DNA from: Physella acuta
Lineage: Eukaryota > Mollusca > Gastropoda > Physidae
Assembly (NCBI RefSeq): GCF_028476545.1
Contig: NW_026732587.1
Coordinates: 1 to 64,000, forward strand
Direction: 5' to 3'
Length of the DNA: 64,000 nucleotides
Under the pieces are notes generated by a model. It was not told where the DNA came from. It saw only the letters and a program-made list of their open reading frames with translations, and did not search any database. This document shows, one piece after another, positions 50,201 through 61,500 of this stretch. Each line of letters begins with the position of its first letter. Within the stretch, counting starts at the first letter, position 1. Both the position numbers and the translations under genes were made by a program.

Positions 50201-53200
50201 GGTCAAACTAACTTTGGTGGAAAATAAATATGACCAACATTTGGCTATAATAAAAGTTTTTAAGTAAAGTAAAATAAACTTTTTAAAAAGTGTTTACAAC
50301 TAAGCCAACAAGTCCACGTTTAAGTCAGGTATCTGTTATAATGTTTCCAGATTTTACATGTTGCTGCTCTGGTTTCAGAACCCCAAGATTCTCCATAAAT
50401 ATATTGCACTGTATGCTACCCACCTCATCAAGAACAACAACTCTTTAGCTGCCCTTGACCTTTTTGCTAAACATGGAACACCTGCCAACTCACAGGCAAG
50501 TTTGAAATGGTTGACTAACTGATGCTGCTAAATTAATGACCAGGTTTTTGCAACAATGTTGCCAAAAAATAACTACAACTTATTTAATTGTATGTGGTCC
50601 TTTGCAACAACTGTTGTGCTATAAATTAAAAACAATGTTTGTTCTATGTGGCATTTATATCAATCTATCAATCCCATAACCCACTACTATTAATTTTCTC
50701 TTTCTGAAGTAAAGGACGTTTTCTGCTCAAAATGTACTAAAATATGCAATGGTTAACCCATATTTGAGAATATTTTAATACAATTCATTTGGTCTCAGCT
50801 AACAGTAGTATTATAAATGTTATTTCTTTCACAGAACTACAACATATACAAAAGGATATTTACAGATATTCTAGTTAAAAGGGAGATGAGTAAGCCTGAA
50901 GCATACAGGTCTTGGGCAGAGTTAAGGGACATGCTGTATGATTTAGTAAGGATATTTTAATTTAATTATACGCAGACAAAAATCAACCTTTTTCCTCATG
51001 TACTGCATTATACAAGTTTTAATAACAAAATTGTTAATAATTTAATTGCCATATTGACGATAGAGACTTTTTCCCCTCTTGAAGTGTTGACACATGTTGT
51101 TGTTTTAGTGTGAAAACATCAGCAAGACATCCGAGGCCAATGGGCCGTACCACGAGGAGTTTGAGAAGATGCTGCTCATCTCTCACTACTACGCTGTGCG
51201 GTGTGCAGCCCAGGCCCAGCCCTCGCTGGAGAGCATCGCAGGCAAGCTGTCAGTCTCCCTGCTGCGTCACACTGACGTTGTTCCTGCTGATAAGGCTTTC
51301 TATGAGGCAGGAATGATGTGTAAGGTAAGCTGACCTGTCTGATAAGGCTTTCTATGAGGCAGGAATGATGTGTAAGGTAAGCTGACCTGTCTGATAAGGC
51401 TTTCTATGAGGCAGGAATGATGTGTAAGGTAAGCTGACCTGTCTGATAAGGCTTTCTATGAGGCAGGAATGATGTGTAAGGTAAGATGACCTCATCTGTC
51501 TGATAAGGCTTTCTATGAGGCAGGAATGATGTGTAAGGTAAGCTGACATTTGTTTAAGAGTGTTAGGAATGCTGCAACTTAAATTAAATATTGTTTTTAA
51601 AATTATGCATTTAAGTGTTGAAGACTGGTAATTTTTAAAAATAAGCCAGGTTTGTATAAGATGATAGATTTATGAAACTGATTTTTTTAAAAAAAAACCT
51701 TAATGTGAAATAAATGTTTGTAGGAAATAAAATTCAAAATATCTGTGAAATTTTAAAACATATTATATAGTTTGAAATGTTTGAATGAAATTTCAAATGT
51801 TTATATAAAATGTCAAATGTTTCTATAAAATTTCATTTGTCTATATATAGTTTGAAATGTTAACATGTGGTTTGAAATGTTTTACTTTCAGTCTCTAGGA
51901 TGGGAGAACATGGCCTTTGTTTTCCTCAACAGATACCTGGACATCAGTGAGGTGAGACCCCCATCCTCTAGCCACTAGTTTATTGGAGCTTAGATTTGTT
52001 ATCAGGAATAGTTTTGAGCTAAAGAGACTACTTACACCATTTATTATAAAGCTCCACACAAAACGATAGTTCTACTGTGTTCTTCAGAGGCATGGGTGAA
52101 GTAGAAAAAAATCAATTTTTTTAATTTTTAAGATTTAGCCATCTTTGAAACATTATAAAAATACCTGGCAACTGTACTGACTACACATAAAGTGACGAGA
52201 AAAATTTACTTTTCACCTTTGCAAATGATCAGCTTGTTTGAAGGGTGTGGGGGTGGAGGGTAGTGACTCAATGGTTGTATCCATATGATGATATCCCTCT
52301 GATATAAACATGCTTGATGCTCTTGCAGGCCATGGAAGAAGGAACACTGGACATGCTGGACCACAGTGACTTCCAGGAAACAGACATTCCATTTGAGATC
52401 CCAATTCCAGAGAAAGCTTACCTCACTGTAAGTCTGCTGCTGTTGACTAGCTGGGCTAGAGTAGGTTGCTGTCTGGGCAGGGAAAGCTAATTCCGTCTGT
52501 TTTTATTGACTGATATTTTAACCCCCATTGCTATCAGATTTTAACACCTTCCCCCAAAGCCAACCTATAAATAACCCATGTTTTAAACCATCCCCCCTCC
52601 CCCAATGGCCAACCACTATATGACCCGTGTTTTGAACCCCAAGGGCCAACCAGTAAATGACCCGTGTTTTGAACACCCCCCCTCAAAAAAAAAAACTAAC
52701 CAGTAAATAACCCATGTTTTGACCACCACCACCACCCTCCCCAAAAACAAAACGAACCAGTAAATGCCCCATGTTTTGACACCCCCCCCCCCCCCACACA
52801 CACAAAAACTAACCAGTAAATGCCCCATGTTTTGACCCCCCAAGAACTAACCAGTAAATGCCCCATGTTTTGACCCCCCAAGAACTAACCAGTAAATGCC
52901 CCATGTTTTGACCCCCCAAGAACTAACCAGTAAATGCCCCATGTTTTGACCCCCCAAGAACTAACCAGTAAATGCCCCATGTTTTGACCCCCCAAGAACT
53001 AACCAGTAAATGCCCCATGTTTTGACCCCCCAAGAACTAACCTTTAAATGCCCCATGTTTTGACCCCCCAAGAACTAACCAGTAAATGCCCCATGTTTTG
53101 ACCCCCTGAGCCAACCTTTAAATGCCCCATGTTTTGACCCCCTGAGCCAACCTTTAAATGCCCCATGTTTTGACCCCCTGAGCCAACCTTTAAATGCCCC

Positions 53201-55422
53201 ATGTTTTGACCCCCTGAGCCAACCTTTAAATGCCCCATGTTTTGACCCCCCAGAGCCAGCCTTTAAATGCCCCATGTTTTGACCCCCTGAGCCAACCTTT
53301 AAATGCCCCATATTTTGACCCCCCAGAGCCAGCCTTTAAATGCCCCATGTTTTGACCCCCCAGAGCCAGCCTTTAAATGCCCCATGTTTTGACCTGAGCC
53401 AACCTTTAAATGCCCCATGTTTTGACCCCCTGAGCCAACCTTTAAATGCCCCATGTTTTGACCCCCTGAGCCAACCTTTAAATGCCCCATATTTTGACCC
53501 CCCAGAGCCAGCCTTTAAATGCCCCATGTTTTGACCCCCCAGAGCCAGCCTTTAAATGCCCCATGTTTTGACCCCCCTGAGCCAACCTTTAAATGCCCCA
53601 TGTTTTGACCCCCCAGAGCCAGCCTTTAAATGCCCCATGTTTTGACCCCCCAGAGCCAGCCTTTAAATGCCCCATGTTTTGACCCCCCAGAGCCAGCCTT
53701 TAAATGCCCCATGTTTTGACCCCCCAGAGCCAGCCTTTAAATGCCCCATGTTTTGACCCCCTGAGCCAACCTTTAAATGCCCCATGTTTTGACCCCCTGA
53801 GCCAACCTTTAAATGCCCCATGTTTTGACCCCCCAGAGCCAGCAACACGAGGAGGTGAAAGAATGGGTGCTGGCTGTGTCTATGGACAGGAAAGTGGAGC
53901 AAATCCTTCCTAAAGATGAGAGGGGGACATATGAGGCTTCTCTGGTTGCCATGGATACAGGCATAAGGTCTATGCCCTGCGTCGTTACAGGTGGGTCATA
54001 ATTTTGTTATGTGTCGTGATGGGTGGGTCATAATTTTGTTCTGTGTCGTGATGGGTGGGTCATAATTTTGTTCTGTGTTGTGATGGGTGGGCCATAATTT
54101 TGTTCTGTGTCGTGATGGGTGGGTCATAATTTTGTTCTGTGTTGTGATGGGTGGGTCATAATTTTGTTCTGTGTTGTGATGGGTGGGTCATAATTTTGTT
54201 CTGTGTTGTGATGGGTGGGTCTTAATTTAGTTCTGTGTTGTGATGGGTGGGTCATAATTTTGTTCTGTGTCGTGATGGGTGGGTCATAATTTTGTTCTGT
54301 GTTGTGATGGGTGGGCCATAATTTTGTTCTGTGTCGTGATGGGTGGGTCATAATTTTGTTCTGTGTTGTGATGGGTGGGTCATAATTTTGTTCTGTGTTG
54401 TGATGGGTGGGTCATAATTTTGTTCTGTGTTGTGATGGGTGGGTCATAATTTTGTTCTAACTGTCGTGATGGGTGGGCCATAATTTTGTTTTGTTTTTCA
54501 AGGTTGTGCCATACATGTTTCCCTTGCTTAGCTAGTAAATTAACCTTTCACTGTCTGCAGGTTATGTTACACAGCTAGTAAAATTAACCCCTTCCTATCT
54601 GCAGGTTATGTTGCACAGCTAGTAAAATTAACCCCTTTCTTTCTGCAGGTTATGTTGCACAGCTAGTAAAATTAACCCCTTCCTATCTGCAGGTTATGTT
54701 GCACAGCTAGTAAAATTAACCCCTTCCTATCTGCAGGTTATGTTGCACAGCTAGTAAAATTAACCCCTTCCTATCTGCAGGTTATGTTGCACAGCTAGTA
54801 AAATTAACCCCTTCCTATCTGCAGGTTATGTTGCACAGCTAGTAAAATTAACCCCTTCCTATCTGCAGGTTATGTTGCACAGCTGGTAAAATTAACCCCT
54901 TCCTATCTGCAGGTTATGTTGCACAGCTGGTAAAATTAACCCCTCACTGTCTGCAGGTTATGTTGCACAGCTAGTAAAATTAACCCCTCACTGTCTGCAG
55001 GTTATGTTGCACAGCTGGTAAAATTAACCCCTCACAGTCTGCAGGTTATGTTGCACAGCTAGTAAAATTAACCCCTTCCTATCTGCAGGTTACCCTGTGT
55101 TGAGGAACAAACTGGAGTTCAAGAACCCAAACAAAGTAGCCAACAAAGAAGACTGGAACAAGCTCCTCATGGCCACCAAGGTAAGGCTTGACCAGGAGAC
55201 ACCCTTTGTAACATTTCATTTTCATAAATATTTTAGCACTTGTTGCAACTGTGTTTGTGACAAATGTGACAGCTGTCAGGGTGACAGTAATGTGACACCT
55301 GTCACTGACCAGGACAATTTCTCTACTTGCAGGTGTCCCACAGCCCAGAACTACAAGACACCCTCAAGTTTATTGGCAACTGGTGCGGGGCCACACCCAA
55401 CCCAAACTTTTCATTCCAGTAG
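32901..55422 (+). CDS. IFT172: Intraflagellar transport protein IFT172 (48 exons)
   Basis: Peripheral IFT-B subunit that works in anterograde trains and at the turnaround at the ciliary tip. Exons join without any phase conflict to 5256 nt (1751 residues), against about 1750 in vertebrates, so the gene looks complete. The N-terminal part (residues 1 to about 600) is the double WD40 propeller; the rest is a long TPR-like alpha solenoid. Recognisable stretches match vertebrate IFT172 nearly word for word: [55 protein letters not shown] and the end FSFQ. The start ATG at 32901 gives [10 protein letters not shown], matching the vertebrate MHLKHLRTLL. All introns are GT-AG except intron 41 (GC-AG). 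Introns carry many splice-site-anchored minisatellites. Confidence 0.97.
40023..40850 (+). repeat. 68-bp minisatellite in IFT172 intron 24
   Basis: About 12 units. It begins at the donor of exon 24 (CGG/GTCAGTGCTTAGATCAC), and each unit contains GTCAGTCCTCTG, so a donor-like GTCAGT recurs. It ends about 40 bp before exon 25. Confidence 0.92.
41965..42705 (+). repeat. 25-bp minisatellite in IFT172 intron 28
   Basis: About 29 units of GATGTCTGTCAACATCTGTC plus TTAGG, starting a few bases after the donor of exon 28. Units end in CTTAG, acceptor-like, followed by GGGTGTC/GGATGTC. Confidence 0.92.
42848..43125 (+). repeat. 47-bp minisatellite at the donor of IFT172 exon 29
   Basis: About six units of GGTCAGTGGTTTCTTGGG plus GATGTACAGGAAAACT plus TTATACTGAGG. 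The first GTCAGT is the true donor after GAGAG; later units carry GAGGGGTCAGT. Confidence 0.9.
43150..43356 (+). repeat. 40-bp minisatellite at the acceptor of IFT172 exon 30
   Basis: About five units of GGGGATGTAACTGTTGTTGA plus CTTTCAGGTTGTATGTGGCA. Each full unit carries the acceptor TTTCAG and the first bases of exon 30 (GTTGTATGTGGCA), so exon start and acceptor are copied about four times upstream of the used site at 43342. One unit has lost CAGG. Confidence 0.92.
43760..44583 (+). repeat. Minisatellite copying the exon 31 end and donor
   Basis: About 20 irregular units of ATATGTGGGACGAGGCTTAT plus AGAGTAAGTACAGG. The first is the real end of exon 31 (AGA/GTAAGT at 43793/43794); nearly every later unit has AGAGTAAGT. 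Confidence 0.92.
45467..45742 (+). repeat. 21-bp minisatellite at the donor of IFT172 exon 33
   Basis: About 13 units of TTTATAGAGAAGTCTGGTTGG starting in the GTAAGTTTATAG donor. Because 21 is a multiple of three it makes spurious open frames on both strands. Confidence 0.92.
46513..46880 (+). repeat. About 40-bp minisatellite at the donor of IFT172 exon 35
   Basis: About nine units of GGCAAGTATGTCAACATTGA plus CAGCACTAGAAACTTTAGCT. The first GGCAAGTAAGTC is the real exon 35 end and donor. Confidence 0.9.
46881..47844 (+). other. Intron 35 of IFT172, middle part
   Basis: A two-copy 65-bp repeat (about 46906-47018, TGTGAAACAGCTTGTTATAT) followed by plain AT-rich intron sequence. No exon is needed here: exons 35 and 36 join in phase and in register with the vertebrate protein. 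Confidence 0.7.
47845..48240 (+). repeat. 42-46-bp minisatellite before IFT172 exon 36
   Basis: About nine units of GTTGTCACGTACTGTGTAAC plus TAAGATTTGAACCAGTGTTTCT, running up to 14 bp before the acceptor of exon 36. Confidence 0.92.
48430..49335 (+). repeat. About 30-bp minisatellite in IFT172 intron 36
   Basis: About 30 units of TGTGTCCTGTGTTTAGATCT plus ACTTGCACAT with 29/31-bp length variants. Each contains TGTGTTTAG, acceptor-like, but exon 37 uses CCCTAG about 40 bp after the array. Confidence 0.92.
50496..50834 (+). other. IFT172 intron 41, GC-AG type
   Basis: Exon 41 ends AACTCACAG and the intron begins GCAAGT; it ends TTCACAG before exon 42 (AACTACAAC). Only this reading keeps frame and matches the vertebrate sequence. 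GC donors with otherwise consensus bases are a known minor U2 class. Confidence 0.85.
51286..51545 (+). repeat. 52-bp minisatellite copying the exon 43 end and donor
   Basis: The last 39 bp of exon 43 (GATAAGGCTTTCTATGAGGC to TGTAAG) plus 13 bp of intron (GTAAGCTGACCTG) recur four times, giving five donors at 51325, 51377, 51429, 51481 and 51538. Read in frame, the intron begins GTA AGC TGA, so use of a later donor gives an early stop. Confidence 0.95.
52560..53836 (+). repeat. 36-37-bp minisatellite ending at the acceptor of IFT172 exon 46
   Basis: About 34 units of AAATGCCCCATGTTTTGACC plus CCCCAGAGCCAGCCTTT or CCCTGAGCCAACCTTT. Many units carry CCCCCCAGAGCCAGC, the same bases as the real acceptor and first codons of exon 46. 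Open frames here are artefacts. Confidence 0.93.
53991..54490 (+). repeat. 32-bp minisatellite at the donor of IFT172 exon 46
   Basis: About 15 units of GTGGGTCATAATTTTGTTCT plus GTGTTGTGATGG, starting at the first intron base; the first GTGGGT is the used donor. Confidence 0.93.
54540..55090 (+). repeat. 44-bp minisatellite at the acceptor of IFT172 exon 47
   Basis: About 12 units of CTGCAGGTTATGTTGCACAG plus CTAGTAAAATTAACCCCTTCCTAT. Every unit has a good pyrimidine tract and CTGCAG/GTTA; the last is the used acceptor (55087-55088) before GTTACCC. Confidence 0.94.
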
Positions 55423-55458
55423 GGGGCCACACCCAACCCAAACTTGTCATTCCAGTAG
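55387..55458 (+). repeat. 36-bp in-frame duplication of the IFT172 stop region
   Basis: The last 11 codons and TAG (55387-55422) are repeated at once at 55423-55458 with one change (TTT to TTG). The second copy is in frame, so stop read-through would add 11 near-identical residues before a second TAG. Confidence 0.93.
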
Positions 55459-55737
55459 TCCATTCAACCCACCCATTCCCTCCAGTAGCCCCATAAAGGT
55501 GGCCACTACATTGTAAATTACTTGTACAAGTCAAACATCTGTGATAAAATATCCGTCCCTCTCCAATATTGTTATAAAAAATTTATATTGTTTAATGTTC
55601 TCTAACTGTTGGATTCACCATTTGAATGTCACGTTACCCTAAACCAGCCACAGAACAGATTCTTGTCTAAAGGTTAATGAGAATAGTTTTGTTGAAACAT
55701 TGCTTTGGAAACGTTTTTTATGTTTGTACATTTATTT

Positions 55738-55743
55738 AATAAA
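55738..55743 (+). terminator. Poly(A) signal AATAAA, IFT172
   Basis: AATAAA 316 nt after the stop, at the end of an AT-rich 3' UTR and just before a minisatellite. No competing signal is nearer. Confidence 0.75.
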
Positions 55744-55798
55744 CTTGAAAGAAAATGCTTTTACGTTTTTGGTCGTATTTTATGTCTCGTTGGTGTGG

Positions 55799-56893
55799 AA
55801 AGTGAATTGTCTAGAGCCCCAGCTCACCTTAGAAAGTGAATTGTCTAGAGCCCCAGCTCACCTTAGAAAGTGAATTGTCTAGAGCCCCAGCTCACCTTAG
55901 AAAGTGAATTGTCTAGAGCCCCAGCTCACCTTAGAAAGTGAATTGTCTAGAGCCCCAGCTCACCTTAGAAAGTGAATTGTCTAGAGCCCCAGCTCACCTT
56001 AGAAAGTGAATTGTCTAGAGCCCCAGCCCACCTTAGAAAGTGAATTGTCTAGAGCCCCAGCTCACCTTAGAAAGTGAATTGTCTAGAGCCCCAGCTCACC
56101 TTAGAAAGTGAATTGTCTAGAGCCCCAGCTCACCTTAGAAAGTGAATTGTCTAGAGCCCCAGCCCACCTTAGAAAGTGAATTGTCTAGAGCCCCAGCTCA
56201 CCTTAGAAAGTGAATTGTCTAGAGCCCCAGCTCACCTTAGAAAGTGAATTGTCTAGAGCCCCAGCCCACCTTAGAAAGTGAATTGTCTAGAGCCCCAGCT
56301 CACCTTAGAAAGTGAATTGTCTAGAGCCCCAGCTCACCTTAGAAAGTGAATTGTCTAGAGCCCCAGCTCACCTTAGAAAGTGAATTGTCTAGAGCCCCAG
56401 CTCACCTTAGAAAGTGAATTGTCTAGAGCCCCAGCTCACCTTAGAAAGTGAATTGTCTAGAGCCCCAGCTCACCTTAGAAAGTGAATTGTCTAGAGCCCC
56501 AGCTCACCTTAGAAAGTGAATTGTCTAGAGCCCCAGCCCACCTTAGAAAGTGAATTGTCTAGAGCCCCAGCTCACCTTAGAAAGTGAGTTGTCTAGAGCC
56601 CCAGCTCACCTTAGAAAGTGAATTGTCTAGAGCCCCAGCTCACCTTAGAAAGTGAATTGTCTAGAGCCCCAGCCCACCTTAGAAAGTGAATTGTCTAGAG
56701 CCCCAGCTCACCTTAGAAAGTGAATTGTCTAGAGCCCCAGCTCACCTTAGAAAGTGAATTGTCAAGAGCCCCAGCCCACCTTAGAAAGTGAATTGTCTAG
56801 AGCCCCAGCTCACCTTAGAAAGTGAATTGTCTAGAGCCCCAGCCCACCTTAGAAAGTGAATTGTCTAGAGCCCCAGCTCAGCTTAGAAAGTGA
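55799..56893. repeat. 34-bp minisatellite, about 32 units
   Basis: Units of AGTGAATTGTCTAGAGCCCC plus AGCTCACCTTAGAA; variants AGCCCACC recur at intervals, suggesting higher-order amplification of short blocks. Very homogeneous. Confidence 0.95.
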
Positions 56894-56929
56894 ACCGGTG
56901 CCTGTGTGTGACAAATGTAGGCTGTATGT

Positions 56930-57283
56930 TTCTGGTCTGTGAATTATGTAGACAAGTGTATGGTTGCTGGTCTGTGAATTATGTAGACAAGTGTATGTTT
57001 TTTGTCTGTGAATTATGTAGACAAGTGTATGTTTGTTGATCTGTGAATTATGTAGACAAGTGTATGGTTGCTGGTCTGTGAATTATGTAGACAAGTGTAT
57101 GGTTGCTGGTCTGTGAATTATGTAGAAAAGTGTATGGATGCTGGTCTGTGAATTATGTAGACAAGTGTATGGTTGCTGGTCTGTGAATTATGTAGACAAG
57201 TGTATGGTTGCTGGTCTGTGAATTATGTAGACAAGTGTATGTTTGTTGGTCTGTGAATTATGTAGACAAGTGTATGTTTCTGG
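56930..57283. repeat. 34-35-bp minisatellite, about 10 units
   Basis: Units of GGTCTGTGAATTATGTAGAC plus AAGTGTATGGTTGCT. The LTR element is inserted in it (after GTATGTTTCTGG). Confidence 0.92.
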
Positions 57284-58070
57284 TGTAACGTCCCCTATCT
57301 ATCAGCCAGATAGAAGGTGAACGTCCCCGGATTCTTTTTTCGGGGTCATATGCAAATGCCTTACGGCCTAAATGGATGAACACTAACACAACGACACACT
57401 AGGGCTCGAATTCGATGTCTAGGGAAAACTAGTGATACTATTGTAATTAACACTCATCCAATCTACATACAACCTTTAATAAGCGAACACAGTTGTGGCA
57501 GAACACAAGGTTAAACTAGATAAAATATTTAATGTATAAAATATCAAAACCCAACTTACAGAGTGTAGGAAAAAACACTATCACAGATTTCTACACTGCC
57601 TAAAAAAATAGCCACAGGCCACACAACACTGCTATAGCTTCAAGAATTACTTGGCGACAAGTAATATTATACTAGAAGACTAAATCAACTTAAGAAAGCG
57701 TAGCACACACAGGACTTAAGTTCTCTCACGTTCAAATGGTCAGAATCTATTGCCGGACAATATGGACGGCCTGGTATAGACTGTTTGATCAAGGTAGACG
57801 GCCCGATCAAGGTAAACTGCCACGTGTGGCGAGTGTGCGGTGCAATTAAAGACTTCTGCCACAGGGGAGATTATCCTCCTCTCATGTAGCCATTGGTTGG
57901 GATAGTCATCTGACCAGAATCATTCAATCAGATCTTAATGGAAAATTTCTATGTCTTAGACCCCTTAATAAGTCAGCGGAAAAACCCCGGTTGTTGCACA
58001 ATCACTCCATATAAGGTATTATACAATGTCAAAATAAAAATAGAACCTGACTCGACCTAAGTAGGTCACA
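57284..58070 (-). repeat. 3' LTR of the Gmr1-like element
   Basis: 787 bp, TG...CA type: the plus strand begins TGTAACGTCCCC and ends GTAGGTCACA. It contains the same sequence as 63371-64000 over its first 630 bp. Confidence 0.9.
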
Positions 58071-58084
58071 TCCCCTCCCTTTTT
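58071..58084 (-). other. Polypurine tract
   Basis: AAAAAGGGAGGGGA on the minus strand directly before the 3' LTR, as needed for plus-strand priming. Confidence 0.85.
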
Positions 58085-58597
58085 GGAAGTGACAGATAGG
58101 TTCCACAAAAACATACATAAGGAACCAATCTGGCAATGAAATAAAAAAAATGTTTTACAAATGTAGGCAATCAAAATCATAATACCAGATGAAAATATCC
58201 CTGAACATAAAAGGGAAGTAACTCCAACTTTTACAATTGGTGAAAGGGAAGTAACCCTTCAAAAGGTAATTATACATCTAAATCCCTCAAAAAAGGGTAT
58301 TACAATATTTCCATGTGGATATTAAAAGTGGTAAACCCGCCAGGGTAAGACCTTTATTTCAATGACTAGCTACAATATCAATTGAGTCATCTGAGACATT
58401 TTATTATAAAAGATTACATAGAATCAAAAACCACCTTTAATTAAGGTTCACCTGAAAATAAACAAAATATTCACTAGAATTGGAATTTTCAAAAAATCAA
58501 AAATCATACCACTCATTTTCATGTGAAAACACAACACTAGTGTATGGTCTTAATGAACCACAAAACATGTCACATGATCAATGTGTGCAATAAGATT

Positions 58598-61500
58598 TTA
58601 CATCCTTGACAAACAATCAGCCACAACATTATCACTACCCTTAATGTGTGAAATTTCCAGATTAAAATTTTGGAAATATAAACACCATCTCAATATTCTT
58701 TGATTTGTCTGTCCGAACTTAGAGGTAAATTTCAGGGGATCATGGTCAGAAAACACTCTGACTGGATTGGTTGAAGAAGAGACATAGACTTCAAAATGTT
58801 GTAGTGATAAAACCAAAGCTAAAGCTTCTTTTTCAATAGTAGAGTAATTCTTTTGGTTCTCATTTAACTTCCTGGAAAAAAAGGCAATGGGATGGTCAAT
58901 TCCCATGTTGTCTTCTTGAAATAGGACTGAGCCAATGGCTAAGTTGCTAGCATCAATGGCAAGTTTAAAGGGCTTGCTGAGATTTGGTGCAGCCATAACA
59001 GGAGCATTAGATAAAAATGACTTAATGGTTAAAAAAACTTCTTGACATTTATTTGACCATTCAAACTCAACACCCTTTTTTAATAATGCAGTAAGAGGTT
59101 CAGCAATAGCTGAAAAGTTTTGACAGAACCGCCTATAGTAACCAGCCATCCCAAGGAACTTTTTGATCTCTTTACAATTTTTGGGAGGTGGTAACCTTAC
59201 AATAGCATCTACTTTAGCTTCAATGGGCCGAACTTGGTTCGTTCCCACTTGGTAACCCAAATAGGTAATTGAAGCTTTACAGAAATCACTTTTATGTAAG
59301 TTTACAGTAAAATTCACTTCAGACAATTTTCTAAAAAGGTTAGTCAACTGAACAATATGTTCTTCAAAAGTATTAGAAAATACAACTATATCATCTATGT
59401 AGGCCTCACATTGGTCTATGTCAGCAATGACAGAGTTAATGACCCTCTGGAAAGTTTGACCAGCATTTCGCATACCAAAGGGCATACGTTTGTATCTATA
59501 AAAACCATTAGGGGTTACAAAAGCAGATATTTCTTTTGCACGGTCAGATAAGGGGATTTGCCAGTATCCTGAAAGTAAATCAATTTTGGAAATTATCTTA
59601 GCCTGACCAACTTTATCAATAACGTCTTCTATCCGTGGTAATGGATAGGAATCAGCTTTGGTGAGCGCATTTACCTTCCTAAAGTCGGTCACAAACCTGA
59701 AAGATCCACCGTCTTTCGGTACTAGGAGACATGGGGAACTCCAGTTGCTGAAACTGGGCTCAATGATATCATTCTTGAGCATATAATCAATTTCATCTTT
59801 TATCAAAGCAGCTTTTTCCGGGTTAACTCTATAGGGGTGTTGTTTGATGGGTTTTGCGTCACCTACGTCTACATCATGAGGTGGAACCTTCGCTTCTTTG
59901 GGGACATCCCCAAAAATAGAGGGAAATGTCTCAAATAACTGAGACAATCTATGGCTTTCCTCTGTGGACAAATGCATAAGGTGGACATTCAAATTATCTA
60001 AAAAGGAAGAATTTACCAATTTTGGGGGTTTCAATTTATCATGTATCACATCATCAGAAACATTTGAACATACAGGTAAAGTAATTTTGGCTGTGGAATG
60101 AAAATTGTTACAATTATCATAATACTTTTTCAGTGAATTAACATGATACACTGTCTGTTTCTTTCTTCTGTCGGGCGTATTGACAACATAGTTCAAATCA
60201 CTTAATTTTGAATGCACAGTAAAGGGTCCACAATATCTCAAGGATAACGCATTGTTCAGATTAGGCACTAGCACAAGAACTTTGTCGCCTGGATTGAATG
60301 TTCGTTTACAAGAACTCTTATCATACAGTCCTTTCATTCTCACTTGGGCCCTTCTTAAGTTCTTGTGAGCCATTTCGCACACGGCTTTCAGTCGAACGTG
60401 AAAATCATCAAAGTTTTCCACAGGATGAACGCTGGTACCTGTCCACTGTTCGTGGATCAGCTTCAGGGGACCTCGGACAGAATGTCCAAACACAAGTTGA
60501 AAAGGAGAGTAGCCTAAAGAGTCCTGGACACAGTCCCTCGCAGCGAAAATAATCCAAGGAACAGTCTCATCCCATTGGGTGTTACTGTTAGTGAACGTTC
60601 TTAGCATGGTTTTGAGGGTTTGGTGGAACCTCTCAAGTACGCCTTGAGACTGAGGGTGGTAGGCTGAGCTGGTGATGTGGGTAACGCCTAGCTTGGCTAG
60701 TGCTTCCTGAAAATGGTGACTGGTGAAGTTGCTGCCTTGATCTGTTTGCACGATTCTAGGTAATCCAAAGGTAGTGAAGAACCGGGTCATGGCTCTGACT
60801 ACAGTCTTTGCCTTAATGTTCCGTAAGGGAATTGCCTCGGGAAAACGGGTACTTGAACACATAAAGGTAAGTAGGTACTCGTTGCCCGCCTTGGTTTTAG
60901 GCAAGGGACCTACACAGTCCATGACGATTTTAGAAAAAGGTTCTTCTAATACAGGAATCGGACTCAAAGGGGCCTTAGGAATTGTCTGGTTTGGCTTTCC
61001 GGCCAACTGACAGTTTGTGCAACTTTTACAGTAACGCGACACATCATTTCTCATTTTGGGCCAAAAGAACAGTTCTTTGATCTTCGCCGTCGTTTTAGAG
61101 ACTCCTGGGTGCGCTGACATTGGATGGTCATGTGCCAGCTTAAGTATTTCATGCCGATAAGGTGGAGGGACCCACAGCTGGTTTTTACCCAACCATGGTT
61201 CGGCTGGTGAGGCATTCACTGGTATAGCGCGACGAAGGAAGAGGCCGTTCTCGGAGAAATATTCTCCATCGTCAGATGAGAGAGATTTTTCGACCGTTGC
61301 TTTGAGTTCCGCGTCGACTTGTTGAGCTTTAATGATGTCTTCCTGAGATATTCTCAGGGGTAAGCCCAGGCTTGTGTTTTCTGGAAGCATAGACTCCAGT
61401 TTGGGAGTCGAATTTCTTGACGATGATGGTAGGTGTGGTTCAGACGTTGTGTCAGCCAATTGTTTGGTTTGGCTTCTTGTCACCGCGCATGCAGGATACA

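Larger units (their letters stand above)
48255..55422 (+). other. IFT172: IFT172 exons 36-48: C-terminal solenoid
   Basis: Exon coordinates: 48255-48390, 49377-49475, 49587-49696, 49805-49868, 50083-50172, 50379-50495, 50835-50945, 51109-51324, 51892-51951, 52329-52427, 53837-53990, 55089-55180, 55333-55422. For exon 46 two in-frame acceptors two codons apart are possible (53837 or 53843). Residues end in FSFQ as in vertebrates. Confidence 0.92.

Noticed and set aside
52616-53913. Several frames rich in KHGAF/NAPCFD repeats
   Set aside because: All three-frame artefacts of the minisatellite in IFT172 intron 45.
55097-55516. 139-residue frame over the IFT172 end
   Set aside because: Exon 47 read through its intron; the spliced reading matches vertebrate IFT172 to the last residue.
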